Assembly: GCA_031553755.1 (NCBI GenBank)
Contig: JAVBKZ010000088.1
Location: 1-34,106 of the forward strand
Length of the DNA stretch: 34,106 nt
Direction: 5' to 3'
Source of the DNA: JAIRVZ01 sp031553755
GTDB taxonomy: Bacteria > Bacteroidota > Bacteroidia > Bacteroidales > Azobacteroidaceae
Below the pieces are notes generated by a model. It was not told where the DNA came from and searched no databases. It worked only from the letters and a program-made list of their open reading frames with translations. Positions within the stretch are counted from its first letter, which is position 1. The number at the start of each line of letters is the position of its first letter. The position numbers and the translations under genes are program-made. Shown here piece after piece: positions 33,967 through 34,106 of this stretch.

Positions 33967-34106
33967 GTAACTACTCAGGTCAGAACTTTAATTTTACCTT
34001 TTGGCAATTTCTGCCAACGCATAATACCTTGACCTTCCATTCTTCCTGGCAGTATCAGCGATAGAAAGCAGTTGTGAGAAAGAGTCCGCACCGGCATCGG
34101 ATCGGA
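33967..34106. mobile_element. Probable left end of an IS66-family element
   Basis: GTAACTACTCAGGT at 33967-33980 has the GTAA start typical of IS66-family terminal inverted repeats, and 14 bp further inside begins a reading frame resembling an IS66 transposase C-terminus. The rest of the element would lie beyond the right edge. If right, the 8 bp CCGCAACA at 33959-33966 should be repeated on its far side. Confidence 0.45.
33994..34104 (-). CDS. IS66-like transposase, C-terminal fragment
   Basis: The minus strand carries an open frame from the right edge to a TAA at 33994-33996, giving 36 residues that begin RSDAGADSFSQLLSIADTAR and end YYALAEIAKR. The pattern RSxxGAxxFSxLLSxxxTAR resembles the C-terminal end of one IS66 transposase branch, as I recall it. 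The main catalytic part is outside the window, so the call is tentative. Codon use is more GC-rich than the neighbouring glycosyltransferase genes, which fits a mobile gene. Confidence 0.45.
   Translation of the reverse strand, partial: RSDAGADSFSQLLSIADTARKNGRSRYYALAEIAKR

Overview
The window is a Bacteroidota (Bacteroidetes) chromosome segment, most likely Bacteroidales. The evidence is an AT-rich genome, the Bacteroidota-type division and cell-wall (dcw) gene order, two secreted proteases with type IX secretion (T9SS) C-terminal sorting domains, several perfect matches to the Bacteroidota -7 promoter box TAnnTTTG, and LPS-type glycosyltransferases including a heptosyltransferase-family protein. 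MurE carries the DNPR signature, pointing to meso-diaminopimelate peptidoglycan and a Gram-negative envelope.

Region 1 (1-567): the 3' end of a LuxR/GerE-type helix-turn-helix regulator, then a 314-bp gap with three phased 10-bp repeats that look like an MraZ operator. Region 2 (568-17685): a nearly complete dcw cluster, all on the + strand: mraZ, rsmH, ftsL-like, ftsI, murE, mraY, murD, ftsW, murG, [an AAA ATPase/DUF4143 intruder], murC, ftsQ, ftsA, ftsZ. Together these make lipid II precursors, cross-link septal peptidoglycan and assemble the Z-ring. Region 3 (17848-22248): a YqeY/GatB-domain protein and a tandem, 4-bp-overlapping pair of M6-like zinc metalloproteases. Region 4 (22249-24364): a 497-bp gap with a clear intrinsic terminator, then nadA and an RNase H1 with a viroplasmin-like N-terminus. 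Region 5 (24292-33839): an envelope-glycan region with six glycosyltransferases, one GT9 heptosyltransferase-like protein and one KdkA/WaaP-like LPS kinase. It is interrupted by an AbiEi/AbiEii-like type IV toxin-antitoxin pair whose promoter lies inside a doubly nested palindrome. The right edge (33967-34106) appears to be the left end of an IS66-family element, with the C-terminus of its transposase.

The most striking non-coding signal is a set of intergenic elements made of inverted arms of short (about 7-14 bp) iterated units. They fill the stop-to-start gaps rsmH/ftsL, mraY/murD, murD/ftsW, ftsW/murG, murC/ftsQ and (partly) yqeY/protease. A related GC-rich repeat sits in frame inside murC and adds about 30 residues. 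The elements also supply the C-terminal tails of RsmH and MurC and create false N-terminal extensions on downstream reading frames. A 29-bp motif near position 349 recurs in inverted orientation near 30153. No tRNA, rRNA or CRISPR array was seen.
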